Source: Ralstonia sp. 25mfcol4.1 | GTDB lineage: Bacteria; Pseudomonadota; Gammaproteobacteria; Burkholderiales; Burkholderiaceae | DNA: 64,000 bases | Direction: 5' to 3' | NCBI RefSeq assembly: GCF_900104095.1 | Contig: NZ_FNJO01000004.1 | Span: 62,001 to 126,000 of the forward strand | Shown: positions 1 through 8,894 of the stretch, one piece after another | Numbering within the stretch: position 1 is the first letter of the stretch | Layout of the letters: each line of letters opens with the position of its first letter | Translations under genes and position numbers: made by a program | The notes under the pieces: generated by a model | Seen by the model: the letters and a program-made list of their open reading frames with translations, nothing else | Told to the model about the DNA's origin: nothing | The model's database searches: none

Positions 1-2
1 GT

Positions 3-263
3 CAGAAGCTGCGGCTGCTGGCCGTGCTGGTGGGACTGTTCTTCCTCGGCGGGTTGGTCGGCGCGCAGGCCTTCAGCGCCATCGGCTATTCGGCCACCTT
101 GCCGCTGGCGGCATTGCTGCTGGTCGTCGCAATCATGCCGGTGGCCGACGACGTGCTGACGCGCGCCCTGTTGCGCGCACACCGGCACCATCTGGTCAGG
201 CGCGCGCGCCGCTGGGGCGCGCGACGCCAGTTCATCGGACCGCCGCCACCACGTGGAGACTGA
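3..263 (+). CDS. DUF1275 (YoaK-like) membrane protein, C-terminal end
   Basis: Only the last 86 codons are in the window; the frame is already open at base 3 and the true start lies upstream. Two hydrophobic helices are visible (around LAVLVGLFFLGGLVGAQAF and LPLAALLLVVAIMPV), followed by a basic Arg/His-rich cytoplasmic tail. The pattern of a Gly-rich GGLVGA helix followed by a Leu/Ala/Val-rich terminal helix is typical of the end of DUF1275 membrane proteins, whose function is not established. An ATG at 24 gives an internal 79-residue frame but is probably not the start. The family call is from pattern only. Confidence 0.55.
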   Translation, partial: QKLRLLAVLVGLFFLGGLVGAQAFSAIGYSATLPLAALLLVVAIMPVADDVLTRALLRAHRHHLVRRARRWGARRQFIGPPPPRGD

Positions 264-411
264 TCCGGTTCGCCAGGTGGCGCGGCGTGCCGCTGACTCG
301 CTGGAAGACCTGCGGCTGGGTCCGGCGCAGTGCCGTGGCGGCAAGGCCAGCGAAGTGCGGCGCTGGGCAGCCGCGCCGCGATAAGGCCGCTTGTCGAAGA
401 GGGCCGGGCCG

Positions 412-1242
412 CTAAAGCGGCTCGGATTGCGCGGTTTCCACGGCGACGCGGATGCCGGCGGCCAGCCGCATCAGCCGGGGCGCCAGTTCGGATGCCACTT
501 CGGAGACCGACGCGCGGGTTGACAGGCTGACGTTCAGCACATGCACCGGATAGTGCTGAAGCGCCAGCGGCGCCGAAATGGCCACCACTTCGGGCTGCCA
601 GCTGGCTGCGCACCAGCCGTGCCGGCGCACGTGCGCCACGGCGGCCTCGATCTCCGCGCGCAGCGCGGGCCAGTGTGCCGGGCGGCTCGATGCATGGCCG
701 GAAGCATGACCGGAGAAATCCGCCATGCGCGCCACATATTCGGCCTCTGGCGCCACTGCCAGCCAGGCGCGCCCCAACGACGTCAGCGCCATCGGCACGC
801 GCTGCCCCGCCACCACGCTGCGCAGCGACGCCTTGCGGCCATGACGGATGGATTCGAGGTACACCATTTCGTCGCGGTCGGCCATCGCCAGGCCCACGTT
901 CAGATGTTCTGCCTGCGCCAGTTCACGCATCATCGGCGCGGCCAGTTGAAGGACCGTGGAGCCGCTGCGCATGGCGTGCGCGAGGCTCAGCACCGGCACG
1001 CCCAGCCGGTAGGCGCGCAGCGCCGGGTCGTACTGGAGAAAGCCGGTGTCGACCAGGCTCTGCGTCAGGCGGCTGACCGTGGAGCGCGCCAGGCCGGTGC
1101 GCTCGGCCAGTTCGCCGTTGCCCAGCACTTCCGAGCCCGGCCTGAACGCACGCAGTATCTCGATGCCGCGCTCCAGCGACCGGTTGGCCAGCAGGTTGGC
1201 CGGACGACCTCGCGCCCGGCGCTGCGCATCGGTTGCGTCCAC
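412..1242 (-). CDS. IclR-family transcriptional regulator
   Basis: A winged-helix domain comes first (SLERGIEILRAF, then GLARSTVSRLTQSLVDTGFL as recognition region), followed by an IclR effector-binding domain (MREL, NVGLAMADRDEMVYLE, GQRVPMALTSLGRAWLA). I chose the GTG at 1242, four bases past the stop of the upstream hydrolase, giving 276 residues. An ATG at 1287 would add 15 residues that are an out-of-frame shadow of the hydrolase. It is the last gene of a minus-strand operon (Bug receptor, crotonase, acyl-CoA synthetase, hydrolase, IclR), so it probably regulates its own operon in response to the substrate or an intermediate. IclR proteins can activate or repress; which applies here is not visible. 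Confidence 0.9.
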   Translation of the reverse strand: MDATDAQRRARGRPANLLANRSLERGIEILRAFRPGSEVLGNGELAERTGLARSTVSRLTQSLVDTGFLQYDPALRAYRLGVPVLSLAHAMRSGSTVLQLAAPMMRELAQAEHLNVGLAMADRDEMVYLESIRHGRKASLRSVVAGQRVPMALTSLGRAWLAVAPEAEYVARMADFSGHASGHASSRPAHWPALRAEIEAAVAHVRRHGWCAASWQPEVVAISAPLALQHYPVHVLNVSLSTRASVSEVASELAPRLMRLAAGIRVAVETAQSEPL

Positions 1243-1246
1243 GGAT

Positions 1247-2167
1247 TCAGCTCGCCTGGCGTGCCAGCCAGTCCAGCAGCAAGGCATTGATCGCGTCGTG
1301 TGCCTCGTACTGGACCCAGTGTCCGGCGCCTTCGATCACCGCGCGGTGGCGATCCGGCCGGCCATCGACCAATGCCGCCAGCACGGCCGCCGGGTCGGCC
1401 GTCACATCGTGCTCGCCGTAGGCGATCAGCACGGCGCCACCGGCCCGAGCCCGGGACTGGGCCTGAAAGCAATCCAGCGCGGCGGCCAGGCCGCCCGCGC
1501 GCGAAATCTGCTTGCTGCGAAAACGCGTGTGCCGGCAAGACTCGGTGTAGGCCAGCAGCGCCAGCGCATCGATCTTGTCGGGGTCCGCGATCATGAACGC
1601 CGCCACGTTGTGACGCATCGCCTCGGTCAGCGCGGCGGCATCGCCCGCACGCCGCCAGTCCACCAGGTCGATGGTCTGGCGCCGCACGCCGCCGTGGCCA
1701 CCCGGCCCCATCAGCGCCAGGCTACGCACGTTCGGCAGCGCACAGGACAGGCAGGACGCCGTCAACCCGCCAAAGGAAAAGCCCACCAGATCGACCGGCC
1801 CTTCCACCGGCAGTTGCGCGAAGCCGGCGGCCACGGTGGCCACCAGCGTCGCCATTTCGCCGTCGGCCGGATCGCCCGAGGCGCCAAAGCCAGGCAGGTC
1901 GGGCACCCAGACCGTATGCCGCGCGGCAAGCGCCTCGATATTGCGCGCCCAGTGCAGCCAGCTGCCGTGGCCGCCATGCACCAGCAGCACATGCGGCCCC
2001 GCGCCAAAGCGGCGCCAGACGATCCGGCAGCCGTCGACATCGGTGGAATGGATATGCCCCTGCTGCGTCAGCCGGTGCACGAACCCGGCCGCCCGGCGCA
2101 CATCCGGCGCGCCTGCGGTTGCAATGGTGTCGATCGATTCCGCTTCACTGGCGGCCACTTCCGTCAT
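1247..2167 (-). CDS. alpha/beta-fold hydrolase
   Basis: A 306-residue single-domain alpha/beta hydrolase. The oxyanion strand HGGHGSWLHW lies near residue 64. The nucleophile elbow GFSFGG places Ser131, with acid Asp254 (GEHD) and base His283 (GAGHW) completing the triad. There is no signal peptide, so it should be cytoplasmic. It starts 18 bp after the acyl-CoA synthetase stop. In this context an ester, thioester or C-C-bond hydrolase acting on a ring-cleavage or acyl intermediate is plausible, but the substrate cannot be read from the sequence. Confidence 0.88.
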   Translation of the reverse strand: MTEVAASEAESIDTIATAGAPDVRRAAGFVHRLTQQGHIHSTDVDGCRIVWRRFGAGPHVLLVHGGHGSWLHWARNIEALAARHTVWVPDLPGFGASGDPADGEMATLVATVAAGFAQLPVEGPVDLVGFSFGGLTASCLSCALPNVRSLALMGPGGHGGVRRQTIDLVDWRRAGDAAALTEAMRHNVAAFMIADPDKIDALALLAYTESCRHTRFRSKQISRAGGLAAALDCFQAQSRARAGGAVLIAYGEHDVTADPAAVLAALVDGRPDRHRAVIEGAGHWVQYEAHDAINALLLDWLARQAS

Positions 2168-2185
2168 CCTGCGCTCTCCTGTCCG

Positions 2186-4315
2186 TTACGCGCCGAGCAC
2201 CGCCACGCCGTCCGCCGCGCGAACGCCCTGGCCCGCCGGCAGCACAAACACCGGGTTGATCTCGGCTTCCACCAGACGTGGCCCCAAGGCGGCCGCCATC
2301 CGCGAAAACGCCACGATAGCATCGACCAGCGCATCGACGTCGGCTTTCGGCCGTCCGCGATAGCCGTCGAGCAGCGGCCACGTCTTCAGTTCGCGCACCA
2401 TCGACAGCGCCTCGGCAGGGCTCAGCCCGCCCGCCTTGGGCAGCAGTCGCAGCGTGGTGTCCTGGAACAGCTCGGCCGTGACGCCGCCCATGCCGAGCAG
2501 GATCGCCGTGCCCAATGCGTCACGATGGGTGCCCAGTATCAGTTCGACGCCGCCGCCGATCATCTCCTGCACCACGAAGCGATCGGGCGCGTGGCCGGTA
2601 TGGCGGCACACGTCCCCGGTCATCGCGGCCAGCCGTGCGCCAATGGTCTCCGGCGTCACGTTGACGGCCACGCCGCCAACATCGCTCTTGTGCGTGATCG
2701 ACGCCGAGAGGATCTTGAGTACCACGCGGCCGCCAAGGTCGCGTGCCGCCGCTTCGGCGCCGGCCGCATCGCTCACCACGATCTCGCGCACGCCGGGCAC
2801 GCCAAAGCGCGCAAACAGCTGCTTGGCCGCGTGTTCGTCGAGCGATCCGGCCGGCAGGTCGCCCGGATCGACGTCCGCGTGCGCGACCCCGGCTGCGGCC
2901 GCCGGCCGCTCGCCGGCCGCCAGCATCGCTGCAAAGGCAACCGCGCAGCTTTCCGGCGCGCTGAAGGCCGGCACGCCGCGCTGGTTCAGCACCGCCGCCA
3001 CCTGCGATGCATGCGGGCTGACGTAGGCCAGCACCGGCTTGTCGCTCTCGGGCAGGCAATCGTTGATGGCGTCGGCCATCAGGTCGGGCATGGCCAGTCC
3101 GGACGATCCGACGATGATGGTCACCGCGTCGTAGCTGGGGCTGGCCAGCAGCGCCCGAATGGCGCCACGAAGCAGATCCGGCTGCAGGCCAGCCAGCGTG
3201 ACGTCGATCGGATTGCGGTCCAGCGCGGCGTGATCGCCCTTCTGCAGCGCGCGCAGCCTTTCGGCAGTTTGTTCGTCGGGCGCGGGCGTCTCGAAGCCCG
3301 ACACGCCGAGGCTGTCGGATACCAGCGTGCCGGCACCGCCGGTAGACGTCAGCACGGCGATGCGCCGGCCGTGCAGCACGCGCCCCGTGGCCAGCGCCGC
3401 CGGGATGTCGATCAGGTCAGAAAACGTATGCGCACGGATCACGCCAACCTGGCGGAACAGTGCGTCGTACATGCGGTCGGCGCCGGCCATGGCCCCGGTG
3501 TGCGACACCGCCGCCCGCGCGCCAGCCTCTGAGCGTCCGATCTTGAACGCCACCACCGGCTTGCCGGCGGCGGCAGCCTTCAAGGCCGCCGCGCGGAATC
3601 GTTCGACGTTGCGCACGGTCTCCACGTAAAGCGCAATCACGCGTGTGGCGGGATCGTCGGCCAGGTAGTCGATGAAGTCGGCCAGTTCCAGATCGGCTTC
3701 ATTGCTGGTCGATACCAGCTTCGACAGCCCGATGCCACGCGCCGCAGCACGCGACAGCAGCGCGCCCAGGATGCCGCCGCTCTGCGACACCACACCGATG
3801 CTGCCCGCCGGAAAGTGGTCCATGGCCAGCGCCCCGCTGGCCGACAGCGGAATGTTGTCGGTCAGGTTGACCAGCCCGATCGTGTTCGGCCCCAGCAGGC
3901 GCATGCTGCCGGCGGCCTCGATCAGTTCGGCCTGGCGCCGCGCGCCCACGTCGCCGGTCTCGGTATAACCGCTGGCCAGCACGATGGCCGCGCCGGTGCC
4001 GCGTTCGGCCAGTTCGCGCACGGCCTGGTGCGCGCGCTCGGCGCCCAGCAGCACGATGCCCACGTCCGGCACCTGGGGCAGCGAGCCGATATCGGGATAG
4101 CAGCGGATGCCGTCGATGGCCTCCACCTTCGGATTGACCGGATAGATCTCGCCGGCAAAGCCGTGGCGGGTCAGGTACGACACCGGGCGACCGGCGGTCT
4201 TGCCGGGATCGGCGGACGCGCCGATCACCGCCACGCTGCGCGGCGTGACGAGCCGGGCGATGGCATCGGTGGCGCCGATGGCGCCTGCGGAACGGTGTGC
4301 TGCCATGATGCTCAA
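2186..4315 (-). CDS. NDP-forming acyl-CoA synthetase (acetate--CoA ligase family)
   Basis: A 709-residue fused-subunit protein. An N-terminal CoA-binding Rossmann domain (VAVIGASADPGKTAGRP near residue 30), succinyl-CoA-synthetase-like ligase domains in the middle (GVVSQSGGILG; AVLTSTGGAG) and a C-terminal ATP-grasp domain (FGVPGVREIVVSDAAGAE; VVLKILSASITHKSDVGGV) are visible in that order. The family makes acyl-CoA from a carboxylate, CoA and ATP with ADP release, or runs in reverse. The ATG overlaps the stop of the upstream crotonase by four bases (ATGA), indicating translational coupling. With the crotonase and Bug receptor it suggests activation of an imported organic acid. Confidence 0.92.
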   Translation of the reverse strand: MSIMAAHRSAGAIGATDAIARLVTPRSVAVIGASADPGKTAGRPVSYLTRHGFAGEIYPVNPKVEAIDGIRCYPDIGSLPQVPDVGIVLLGAERAHQAVRELAERGTGAAIVLASGYTETGDVGARRQAELIEAAGSMRLLGPNTIGLVNLTDNIPLSASGALAMDHFPAGSIGVVSQSGGILGALLSRAAARGIGLSKLVSTSNEADLELADFIDYLADDPATRVIALYVETVRNVERFRAAALKAAAAGKPVVAFKIGRSEAGARAAVSHTGAMAGADRMYDALFRQVGVIRAHTFSDLIDIPAALATGRVLHGRRIAVLTSTGGAGTLVSDSLGVSGFETPAPDEQTAERLRALQKGDHAALDRNPIDVTLAGLQPDLLRGAIRALLASPSYDAVTIIVGSSGLAMPDLMADAINDCLPESDKPVLAYVSPHASQVAAVLNQRGVPAFSAPESCAVAFAAMLAAGERPAAAAGVAHADVDPGDLPAGSLDEHAAKQLFARFGVPGVREIVVSDAAGAEAAARDLGGRVVLKILSASITHKSDVGGVAVNVTPETIGARLAAMTGDVCRHTGHAPDRFVVQEMIGGGVELILGTHRDALGTAILLGMGGVTAELFQDTTLRLLPKAGGLSPAEALSMVRELKTWPLLDGYRGRPKADVDALVDAIVAFSRMAAALGPRLVEAEINPVFVLPAGQGVRAADGVAVLGA

Positions 4316-5109
4316 CCCTTGTTGGCGGTCTTGGCCAGGAACGCCAGGACCGATTCGCGATGCTCGCTGCTCGTGTAGCAGATGCCCTGTGCCTGGCTGC
4401 CCTGTGCAAAGACCTGGTCGGCCGTCAGTTCGAAGGTCTGGTTCAGGATCGACTTGCCCAGCGCCAGCGCCGTGGCCGCGCCTTGCGACATCTCCGCCGC
4501 CCAGGCCACCGCTTCATCGACCAGCGCCTCGGGCGACGTGCTGAGCCGGTCGGCGATGCCGAGCTGCAGGGCCTCGTCGGCCTCCACCTTGCGGCCGCCG
4601 AAAATCAGCTGCTTGGCATTGGCCAGACCCACGCGGCGCGGCAGGAAGTACATGCCGCCGCCATCGGGAATCAGGCCACGATGGATATAGGACCACGTGA
4701 AACTGGCGGCCGACGACGCGATCACCAGATCGCAGGCCATCGCCAGGTCGGCGCCCAGCCCGTTGGCGCCGCCGTTGACCGCGGCAATCACGGGCTTGGG
4801 CATGTTGTGCAGCAGGGCCACCGAATGATGCACGCGCTGCTGGCGCGTCCAGCCATTGAAGCCGACCTCGCCCGGGGGCGCATCCATGCGGCGCTGCATG
4901 CCGGCCACGTCGCCGCCCGCGCAGAAGCCCTTGCCGCTGCCGGTCAGCACCAGCGCGCGGATCTTGCGGTCGGCCGTCACGCGCTCCAGCGCGTCGATCA
5001 GTTCGGTGCGCATGTCGTCGCTGATGGCGTTGCGCTTGTCCGGGCGGTTCAGGGTCAGCACGGCCACGCCGTCGCGCACGTCGAGCTGGATCAGGGTGTA
5101 TTGGGTCAT
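4312..5109 (-). CDS. enoyl-CoA hydratase/isomerase family protein (PaaG-like active site)
   Basis: A 265-residue crotonase-fold protein with the CoA-binding signatures LNRPDKRNAIS and GKGFCAGGDV, and the oxyanion-hole segment AAVNGGANGLGADLAMACD. The two glutamates of canonical hydratases are not present: the first position is Asp121 (GADLAMACD) and the second is Tyr (SYIHRGLIPDGGG). The Asp149 of GLIPDGGG instead matches isomerases of the PaaG type. A delta-isomerase, ring-opening hydratase or other crotonase reaction is therefore more likely than plain 2-enoyl-CoA hydration. It is second in its operon, 43 bp after the Bug receptor stop. Confidence 0.88.
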   Translation of the reverse strand: MTQYTLIQLDVRDGVAVLTLNRPDKRNAISDDMRTELIDALERVTADRKIRALVLTGSGKGFCAGGDVAGMQRRMDAPPGEVGFNGWTRQQRVHHSVALLHNMPKPVIAAVNGGANGLGADLAMACDLVIASSAASFTWSYIHRGLIPDGGGMYFLPRRVGLANAKQLIFGGRKVEADEALQLGIADRLSTSPEALVDEAVAWAAEMSQGAATALALGKSILNQTFELTADQVFAQGSQAQGICYTSSEHRESVLAFLAKTANKG

Positions 5110-5152
5110 GATGCGTTGCGAATGGGTTGCAGGGGATTTGATTCGAGGGCGA

Positions 5153-6157
5153 TCAGTTCAGCGTGATGCGGGCGTCCTTGACGACCTTGCTCCAGCGGGC
5201 TTCCTCGCCATGCACGTAGCGGCCGAAGTCGTCCGGCGTGCCCGGACTGACGATCAGCCCTTCGGCGTCGGCGCGCTTGCGGAAGGCGTCGGCGGTGACG
5301 GCCTTCCTGGCGGCCGCGTTGAGCCGCGCCACCACGGCCGCCGGGGTGCCGGCCGGCGCGAACAGGCCATACCAGCTTTCGGCCGCGTAACCGGGGACGC
5401 CGCTTTCGGCGATGGTCGGCACCTTCGCCAGGTCGGGACTCGTGGAACGCTGCGAGGTGGTCACGCCCAGCGCCCGCAGCTTGCCGCCTTCCAGCAGGTT
5501 GCCCACGGCCGAGGCGGTGGCGAACATCATGTCCACCTGTCCGCCCAGCAGGTCAGTGATGGCCGGGCCGGCGCCCTTGTACGGAATGTGGTTCAGATCC
5601 ACCTTGGCCAGGCTCTTGAACAGTTCGCAGGCCAGATGCGCCGAGGTGCCGGGGCCCTGCGACGCGAACGAGATCGCGCCCGGCCTGGCCCTGGCCGCGG
5701 CAATCACGTCGCGCACCGACTTGTACGGGCTGTCGGCGCGCACCACCAGCACATTGGGAGAACGGCCTACCAGCATCACCGGCGTGAACGCCTTCTCGGT
5801 GTCATAGGGCAGCTTGGGCTGCAGGCTCGGATTGACGGCGTGGGCGAACGTGGCCATCACCAGCGTGTAGCCATCGGCCGCGCTCTTGGCCACGTTGTCG
5901 GTACCGATGATGGTGCCGCCGCCCGGCTTGTTGTCGATCACCACGGGCTGGCCCAGGTCCTGCGCCATGGCCACGCCCATCGCACGCGCAATCAGGTCGG
6001 TGCCGCCGCCGGGCGAAAACGGCACGACGATGCGGATCGGCTTGTCAGGGTAGGCGGCGTGCGCCGGCGCGGAGATGGCGGCCAGCGAGGCCACTACGGC
6101 GAGAGGAAGAACCAGCGCGGCCATGCGGCGCGCGGCGCGGATTGCAGCGGTTGCCAA
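5153..6157 (-). CDS. Bug-family tripartite tricarboxylate transporter substrate-binding protein
   Basis: A 334-residue periplasmic receptor. The N-terminus is a Sec signal peptide (Arg-rich n-region, Leu/Val core, cleavage after APAHA). The mature part begins with the Bug hallmark YPDKPIRIVVPFSPGGGTD, then GQPVVIDNKPGGGTIIG and the later HIPYKGAGPAITDLLGGQVD. Bug proteins bind carboxylates or aromatic acids for TctAB-type carriers, but no TctA or TctB genes are in the window, so this is an orphan receptor, as is common in Cupriavidus and Bordetella. It leads the catabolic operon ending in IclR and probably binds that pathway's substrate. Confidence 0.93.
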   Translation of the reverse strand: MATAAIRAARRMAALVLPLAVVASLAAISAPAHAAYPDKPIRIVVPFSPGGGTDLIARAMGVAMAQDLGQPVVIDNKPGGGTIIGTDNVAKSAADGYTLVMATFAHAVNPSLQPKLPYDTEKAFTPVMLVGRSPNVLVVRADSPYKSVRDVIAAARARPGAISFASQGPGTSAHLACELFKSLAKVDLNHIPYKGAGPAITDLLGGQVDMMFATASAVGNLLEGGKLRALGVTTSQRSTSPDLAKVPTIAESGVPGYAAESWYGLFAPAGTPAAVVARLNAAARKAVTADAFRKRADAEGLIVSPGTPDDFGRYVHGEEARWSKVVKDARITLN

Positions 6158-6225
6158 GGTTGTCTCCTGTCTGTGTTTTCGTATGACAGGAGGTTAGGCC
6201 GATGGCCGGCCCGGCGCAGCCGCTT

Positions 6226-6244
6226 AATTCCGCTGTATGGAAAT
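6226..6244. promoter_or_regulatory. candidate IclR-type operator
   Basis: An imperfect inverted repeat, AATTCC-N7-GGAAAT, lies in the 148-bp gap upstream of the Bug receptor that heads the IclR-linked operon. IclR proteins often bind palindromes containing TGGAAA-type half-sites, so this is a candidate operator for the regulator encoded at the operon end. The arms match at five of six positions. The assignment is inference. Confidence 0.3.
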
Positions 6245-6305
6245 AGATGATGGAGGACTTCCCTCTCCCCATGGGGTGCGGGAGAGGGCGACAGGCAACA
6301 AAGGT

Positions 6306-7835
6306 TTAAACCGCCGACGCTTCCTTGCCCTGCTTCACCCTGGCGTCGAGCACCGGCGGCGCGGTGACGATCGACGTCAGCGCGGGCTCGGCCGGCCTGA
6401 GCGCGGCCAGATCCGGCAGCGGGCGGCGCAGCGACGGAATGGCTGCGAATGCCTGCTCCATCGCGTAGGACACGCCCAGCGTCTCGTGGTCCTTGCGGAA
6501 ACCGCCGACGACCTGCAGGCCGAACGGCATGCCCGCGTGATCGCGGCCGCACGGCAGCGACAGCGCCGGATGCGTGGTCAGCGTGACCACGTAGGTCAGC
6601 GACAGCCAGCGGTAGTAGTTTTCCTGGCGCACGCCGTTGATCGATTCGGCGTAAAGCGACGTCCACCGGAACGGCGACACCGGCGTGGTCGGCGACAGGA
6701 TCACGTCGTAGTCGCGATACAACTGCTGGAACCGCTGCAGGATGCGCGTCTGTTCGGCCTGCGCCCACGCGCTGTCCACCAGCGACATGCGCGCGCCCAT
6801 CTCGTAGTTGGCCCGCGTGTTCGGGCCCAGCTTCGACGGGTCACGCTCGTAGGCGTCGCGCATGCCGGCCACGAAGCTCTCCGCGCGCAGCACGTCGAAG
6901 CAGCGGTGCGCTTCGCCCAGGTCGATATCGATGGCCTCGCAGCTGCGGAACAGGTGGCGCATCGCGGCGATCTTCTCGCGGAACGTGCGGCGGATGCCGT
7001 CATCGACATCGCAGCAGCCAAAGTCTTCGGTGTACGCGACGCGCAGCCTGCCCAGGTCCACCGGCATCGGCGTCAGGAACGACAGCGGGTCGAGCGGATA
7101 GGTCAGCGGATCGCCCGCCGATACCCCGGCGGAGGCCGCCAGCTGCAGGCAGGCGTCGGCCACGGTGCGGCCCATCGGCCCCACCACCGAGATCGGCGTC
7201 CAGCCCAGCAGCTTGCGCGAACTCGGCACCACGCCCGGCGACGGCCGGAAGCCCACCACGCCGCACTTGGCGGCCGGGATGCGCAGCGACCCACCGGTGT
7301 CCGAGCCCGTGCAGACCGGCAGCAGGTCTGCCGCCAGCGCGGCAGCCGAGCCGCCCGACGATCCGCCGGCGTTGAGGTTCGGATTGAACGGATTGCCCGT
7401 GGCGCCCCACACGTCGTTGCGGGAATTGGCACCGGCGCCCATTTCCGGGATGTTGGTCTTGCCGGTCACGATGGCGCCCGCAGCGCGCAGGCGCGCCACC
7501 AGCACATTGTCTTCGGCCGGCACGTTGTCGCGATACAGCGGCGACCCGTAGGTCGTCAGCAGTCCGGCTGTGGCCTCCAGGTCCTTCACGCCCAGCGGCA
7601 GGCCGTGCAGCAGGCCCAGCGGCTTGCCATCGAGCACGGCGCGTTCGGCGGCGCGGGCTTCGTCGCGCGCGCGGTCGAAGCAGGTGGCGGTGACTGCGTT
7701 CAGGAACGGGTTCACCTGTTCGATCTGCGCGATGCAGGCGTCCAGCAGCTCGACCGGCGAAATTTCCTTGCTGCCGATCATGCGCCGCAACTCGGTGGCC
7801 GGGCGCGCCACCAGCGTCTTCTGTGCTTCGTTCAC
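6306..7835 (-). CDS. amidase (amidase-signature family)
   Basis: A 509-residue amidase-signature enzyme, starting at a GTG (7835) preceded by GGAGA. An in-frame TTG at 7859 is an alternative start. The Ser-cisSer-Lys triad is recognisable as Lys84 (LGVKDLE), Ser159 (AGGSSGGSAA) and Ser183 (GSDTGGSLRIPA), with the 24-residue Ser-Ser spacing of the family. It hydrolyses a carboxamide to acid and ammonia in the cytoplasm; glutamyl-tRNA amidotransferase subunit A shares the fold, but no GatB or GatC is adjacent. It lies 20 bp after a Bug receptor and downstream of D-serine ammonia-lyase, which hints at a D-amino-acid amide or related amide as substrate. Confidence 0.9.
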   Translation of the reverse strand: MNEAQKTLVARPATELRRMIGSKEISPVELLDACIAQIEQVNPFLNAVTATCFDRARDEARAAERAVLDGKPLGLLHGLPLGVKDLEATAGLLTTYGSPLYRDNVPAEDNVLVARLRAAGAIVTGKTNIPEMGAGANSRNDVWGATGNPFNPNLNAGGSSGGSAAALAADLLPVCTGSDTGGSLRIPAAKCGVVGFRPSPGVVPSSRKLLGWTPISVVGPMGRTVADACLQLAASAGVSAGDPLTYPLDPLSFLTPMPVDLGRLRVAYTEDFGCCDVDDGIRRTFREKIAAMRHLFRSCEAIDIDLGEAHRCFDVLRAESFVAGMRDAYERDPSKLGPNTRANYEMGARMSLVDSAWAQAEQTRILQRFQQLYRDYDVILSPTTPVSPFRWTSLYAESINGVRQENYYRWLSLTYVVTLTTHPALSLPCGRDHAGMPFGLQVVGGFRKDHETLGVSYAMEQAFAAIPSLRRPLPDLAALRPAEPALTSIVTAPPVLDARVKQGKEASAV

Positions 7836-7855
7836 GACTGTCTCCAGAGACTGTC

Positions 7856-8836
7856 TCAATCGGCCGTAATGTTCGCACGCTGCGCGGTGGCGCGCATCAG
7901 CGGCAATTCCTTCGCAATCAATGCCGACACCGCCGCGCCGTTGCCGTCCAGCGGTTCGAAGCCCGCGTTGGTCAGCGCCTTGCGCGTTTCCGGTTCGGCC
8001 ATCACTTCGGCCAGTGCCTTTTCCAGCTTCAGCTTCACGTCGGCCGGCAGGCCGCGCGGCGCCACCAGCGCCAGCCAGGTATCGGCGTCGATGCCGGGAT
8101 AGCCGGCTTCGGCGGCCGTTGGCACGTCGGGCAGCAGCGTGGACCGCCTGGCGGTGGTCACGGCGATGGCCTTGACCTTGCCCGACTTCACCTGTGGGAT
8201 CGCGGCGGCCACCGTATCCACCGTGAACGGGATCTGCCCGCCGATCAGGTCGGTCATGGCCGGCGCGCTGCCCTTGTACGGCACATGCAGCAGCTTCACG
8301 CCGGCCAGATTGAACAGCATCTCACCCGCGAACTGGGCCGTGGTGCCGGTGCCGAACGATCCGTACGTCAGCTTGCCCGGTTGCGCCTTGGCGGCGGCCA
8401 CCAGCTGCTTCAGGTTGCTGACGGGCTGGTCCTTGTTGGCCAGCAGGATCAGGCCGGTGCGGCCCGCAAACCCGATCGGCTCGAAGCTCTTCACGGGGTC
8501 GTACGGCAGCTTGGCGTGGATGGCCGGGTTCACCGTGAACGTGGTGCCCGAGCTGGCCAGCAGCGTATAGCCGTCCGGCGCGGCCTTGGCAACGTAGCTG
8601 GCGCCGACGATGGTGCCTGCGCCGGGGCGGTTGTCGATCACGACGGTCTGGCCAAGCTTGTCGCCAAGCTTCTTGCCGACCAGGCGGCCGATCACGTCGG
8701 TGGCACCACCGGGCGGGAACGGAATCACAAGCTGGATCGGCTTGGACGGAAAGGTGTCCGCAAACGCCAGCGAGGCACCGGCTGCGAGGCTGCACGCGAC
8801 AACGGCGTGGGCGATTCGGGAAGGCAAACGGGTCAT
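7856..8836 (-). CDS. Bug-family tripartite tricarboxylate transporter substrate-binding protein
   Basis: A 326-residue receptor. The ATG at 8836 gives a proper signal peptide (MTRLPSR, hydrophobic core, cleavage near SLAFA). The longer open frame to 8989 would put about 50 implausible residues ahead of it. Hallmarks are FPSKPIQLVIPFPPGGATD, GQTVVIDNRPGAGTIVG and LLHVPYKGSAPAMTDLIGG. It sits between dsdA (58 bp gap) and the amidase (20 bp gap), consistent with co-transcription and with binding the nitrogen compound that the two enzymes process. No TctAB partner is nearby. Confidence 0.93.
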   Translation of the reverse strand: MTRLPSRIAHAVVACSLAAGASLAFADTFPSKPIQLVIPFPPGGATDVIGRLVGKKLGDKLGQTVVIDNRPGAGTIVGASYVAKAAPDGYTLLASSGTTFTVNPAIHAKLPYDPVKSFEPIGFAGRTGLILLANKDQPVSNLKQLVAAAKAQPGKLTYGSFGTGTTAQFAGEMLFNLAGVKLLHVPYKGSAPAMTDLIGGQIPFTVDTVAAAIPQVKSGKVKAIAVTTARRSTLLPDVPTAAEAGYPGIDADTWLALVAPRGLPADVKLKLEKALAEVMAEPETRKALTNAGFEPLDGNGAAVSALIAKELPLMRATAQRANITAD

Positions 8837-8894
8837 GATGAAGCTCCGCAACGATGCAATCGAAAGATTTCGGATTCGGTTCAGGGGGGGCAGA

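Noticed and set aside
1046-3532. An 828-codon open frame on the plus strand opposite the hydrolase and acyl-CoA synthetase genes
   Set aside because: Its product is dominated by Arg, His, Gln and Ala with no recognisable fold. It is antisense to three well-supported genes, as expected by chance in very GC-rich DNA.
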